A stretch of 64,000 bases of DNA. Origin: Lineus longissimus (lineage: Eukaryota; Nemertea; Pilidiophora; Heteronemertea; Lineidae). The notes under the pieces are model-generated. The model saw only the letters and a list, made by a program, of their open reading frames with translations, made no database searches and was not told the DNA's origin. Location: the NCBI RefSeq assembly GCF_910592395.1, contig NC_088309.1, positions 1,926,501 through 1,990,500 on the forward strand. The letters are read 5' to 3'. This document shows positions 61,901-64,000 of this stretch, piece after piece. Each line of letters opens with the position of its first letter. Within the stretch, counting starts at the first letter, position 1. Position numbers and translations under genes: made by a program.

Positions 61901-64000
61901 TTTGCGTCATTTAGATGGGGAAGCACATCTAGATTTATGGGTAACTTATTAGGATCGATGCGCCCGCTTGTTGTTTGATCCGGGGACGGCGACCCGGCAG
62001 CAGTGATCGCATTGCCATGCAAGACCCATTGCATGCGTTGACAAAAGGGAAAAAATGTAACATCAGAATCTGGAGCTAGGTGCGCGTGCACACTACGGCT
62101 GTGAAGTGTTTCATGACTTGCAACATCGTCCTGTTCGTGTAGGCTATAGGCCTTTTACTATTGAAATTGACAATCGAGGAAACACATCAGACAGTCGGAC
62201 ATCCAAGAGGTAACTTTCACATCCAAGTATAAGCACAAAATGGAATATTAGTAATTGATCAATGGGGCTGTTAACATTCAGCGATAGTAGTCTCAGCTCC
62301 CCACCTCATTGACACTAACAGCTGCGCTCTGTGACGATCATGATTATACCTTCAGGATATATTACTTATCAAAATCTAATTCCCTTCAACTAATAACGCA
62401 CTGACTAGCTTTAGCGTCTTCTTGTGGCAAGGCCAGGTCTGTCAATTTCTTCATGGTGCATCAGCAAATACCATTCCTGTCCGTATTTCCATTTGCCACT
62501 GAACCCAAGGACGAATTTGAGGCTTCCCCTTGTAAATGCCTTGTCATTGGCTCATTGCAAATGTCCGATTTAAGATGTCTTTGGTGTTACAGAGACGGAG
62601 AATCACTGCGTCCAACTCTCTGAAGACAAATTGTTTTGGCCTGATGCCGATGGACATGGAGATATGACGATTGGTTAGAAATTGATTTATATTTTTGTGT
62701 ATGAATCTCATCTTATTGAATGATAGGAATTTAGAAACAGAAGTTTTGCGGTTGGTTGGATAATTGAGGGAAGGAAATTCCATCAGAGTATAACCAGGTT
62801 TCTGCTTTGTATAAACTGGTTGTGGAGTGTCGTGGCGCATCCCATTTTATGGCTTTATTAGGATTAAGAAAAGAGCAGAAAAGTCCTCTTATTTTCTCTT
62901 CCGTTTCTATCTCTGTACTGGTACCTAAATTTATGAAAAGCAGTTAGAGTGCCAGCCTCTCGCCGGACAAGGTTTCAGACGAAAGTGCAGTCGACCAGCC
63001 AGTAATCTCAGACTGGGATGAGAACAAACGAAGTCTAGTTAACCAAGAGAATATTCTTCTATGATAATCAATTAAGGTTATTTAGGCTTATTTTGACTGA
63101 AATCCGAGTCCCTGCCTCTGAAGTACATTGAACTGTACATCTACCTGTATCAAATTTCGGCATTTACGCGACGCGATACATGATTGCAATAATGTGATAA
63201 ACATTCTCATGATATCATAGACAGTTGGAAACCATTTGACATTCATCTAATGATAGAATTCGTCTCAAACTTCCAATGATAAAGTCAAAAGACTAATCCT
63301 CTGCTTCCAATATAATGTCGTCTGCTTCTATCTTCTGCTTTCAATAATGGAATCGTCTGCTTCTCCTGGCAGATAAAGACATGTCCGTCAGATCGTACAT
63401 AACGAGGTTTTCACTTGTTGTGCTCATCAGAGATGAGATTCGTGATTGGCCGCTGTAGCCCGGGGGTACCGAGTCCCTCGGGTGAGGTCAGGGAACAAGA
63501 TCCGGTGAATCAAAGCCTTCTGGTATCTCATCTCAACTTTGACGAAAACAAAAAGTTTTCCGCAAGAGTAGCCACCTTTGCCCTGACTTTCACTTTGTCT
63601 TTGATGATAGTTCCATTAACTTGTCAAGACTCATATCCAATTCGTATCTCAAGTGCGAGGATCTCCACAAAAGAATCACCGTGTTTTTCGCAAGTGACTG
63701 GTCTCCTTCGACATTTGCTGATCTTAGTGACTTTACGCTGATGTTCACATGAACGGCGTAGGTCCCCAGCTTCAAAGTCACAGAGATTATCAAATTTTAT
63801 TCCAAATGTCATTTATTTGCATCTAGATGTCGTTCCGTCCCAGAGGGAGTCGGAACTGTCAGTACAGCGCATTCTTGCTCGTTTGAAGCCATGCTTTTCT
63901 GAGCAGAAGAGAAAACTAACGCGTCAATAAAGTTGCCGCTGGCCTATAGATGGTGTTCTGAAACGAACCCGTCAGCAAGATGTCGTATAGTAGGTACGCC

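Larger units (their letters stand above)
42000..64000. other. Gene-poor 22-kb tract
   Basis: I read both strands and found no set of in-frame, properly spliced exons and no recognisable domain. Open frames are short (up to about 157 codons at 50859-51332), lack homology signals and do not join across plausible splice sites. Apart from the repeats listed separately, transposon-like sequence is sparse for an intergenic tract. It could be a regulatory desert or intronic DNA of a large gene whose exons are outside the window. Confidence 0.5.

Noticed and set aside
1-64000. CRISPR arrays, operons, prokaryotic features
   Set aside because: The spliced gene structure shows this is animal nuclear DNA; no regular spacer array was seen.

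Overview
This is intron-rich animal nuclear DNA. Introns are mostly 100-500 bp with canonical GT-AG ends. The words ACATGTACATGT and TAGGCCTA recur often, and tRNA-derived SINEs and small inverted-repeat transposons sit in introns and intergenic DNA. Two genes read as close orthologues of animal UBE3B and RBM19, and the third belongs to a type of large cysteine-rich coiled-coil membrane protein that I associate with marine invertebrates. I infer a non-vertebrate marine animal, perhaps an ambulacrarian or a lophotrochozoan; the species cannot be fixed from the sequence alone.

Layout. (1) 149-12718, + strand: the 3' part of a large single-pass membrane-protein gene. Twenty-five exons are visible in one continuous frame (about 2405 residues); the 5' exons and signal peptide lie before the window. 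(2) 12719-19060: its 3' UTR, then about 5.5 kb of intergenic DNA with tandem repeats and a 1.75-kb hAT-like element that carries a nested tRNA-SINE. (3) 19061-28342, - strand: complete UBE3B, a HECT E3 ubiquitin ligase, 27 coding exons, 1068 aa. (4) 28348-29259: a short head-to-head promoter interval. (5) 29260-38309, + strand: complete RBM19 (Mrd1 family, six RRMs), 22 coding exons, 937 aa, with a likely spliced 3' UTR ending near 41990. Three RBM19 introns each contain a copy of a box C/D snoRNA whose guide matches 28S rRNA, an apparent SNORD46/snR63-type methylation guide. (6) About 42000-64000: more than 20 kb in which no convincing coding exon was found, with only scattered repeats, hairpins and promoter-like motifs.

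Functional logic. RBM19 is a nucleolar factor for pre-rRNA processing, and its introns seem to encode guides that modify the same rRNA, so one transcript would supply both a processing protein and modification RNAs. UBE3B shares its upstream region with RBM19 and may be co-expressed as a housekeeping pair. The first gene is unrelated: a Cys-rich ectodomain, a furin-like site, one membrane span, and a long cytoplasmic coiled coil built from alternating exon cassettes. The 3' gene-poor tract could be regulatory DNA for a developmental gene beyond the window (RBM19 neighbours TBX5/TBX3 in vertebrates), but that is a hypothesis.
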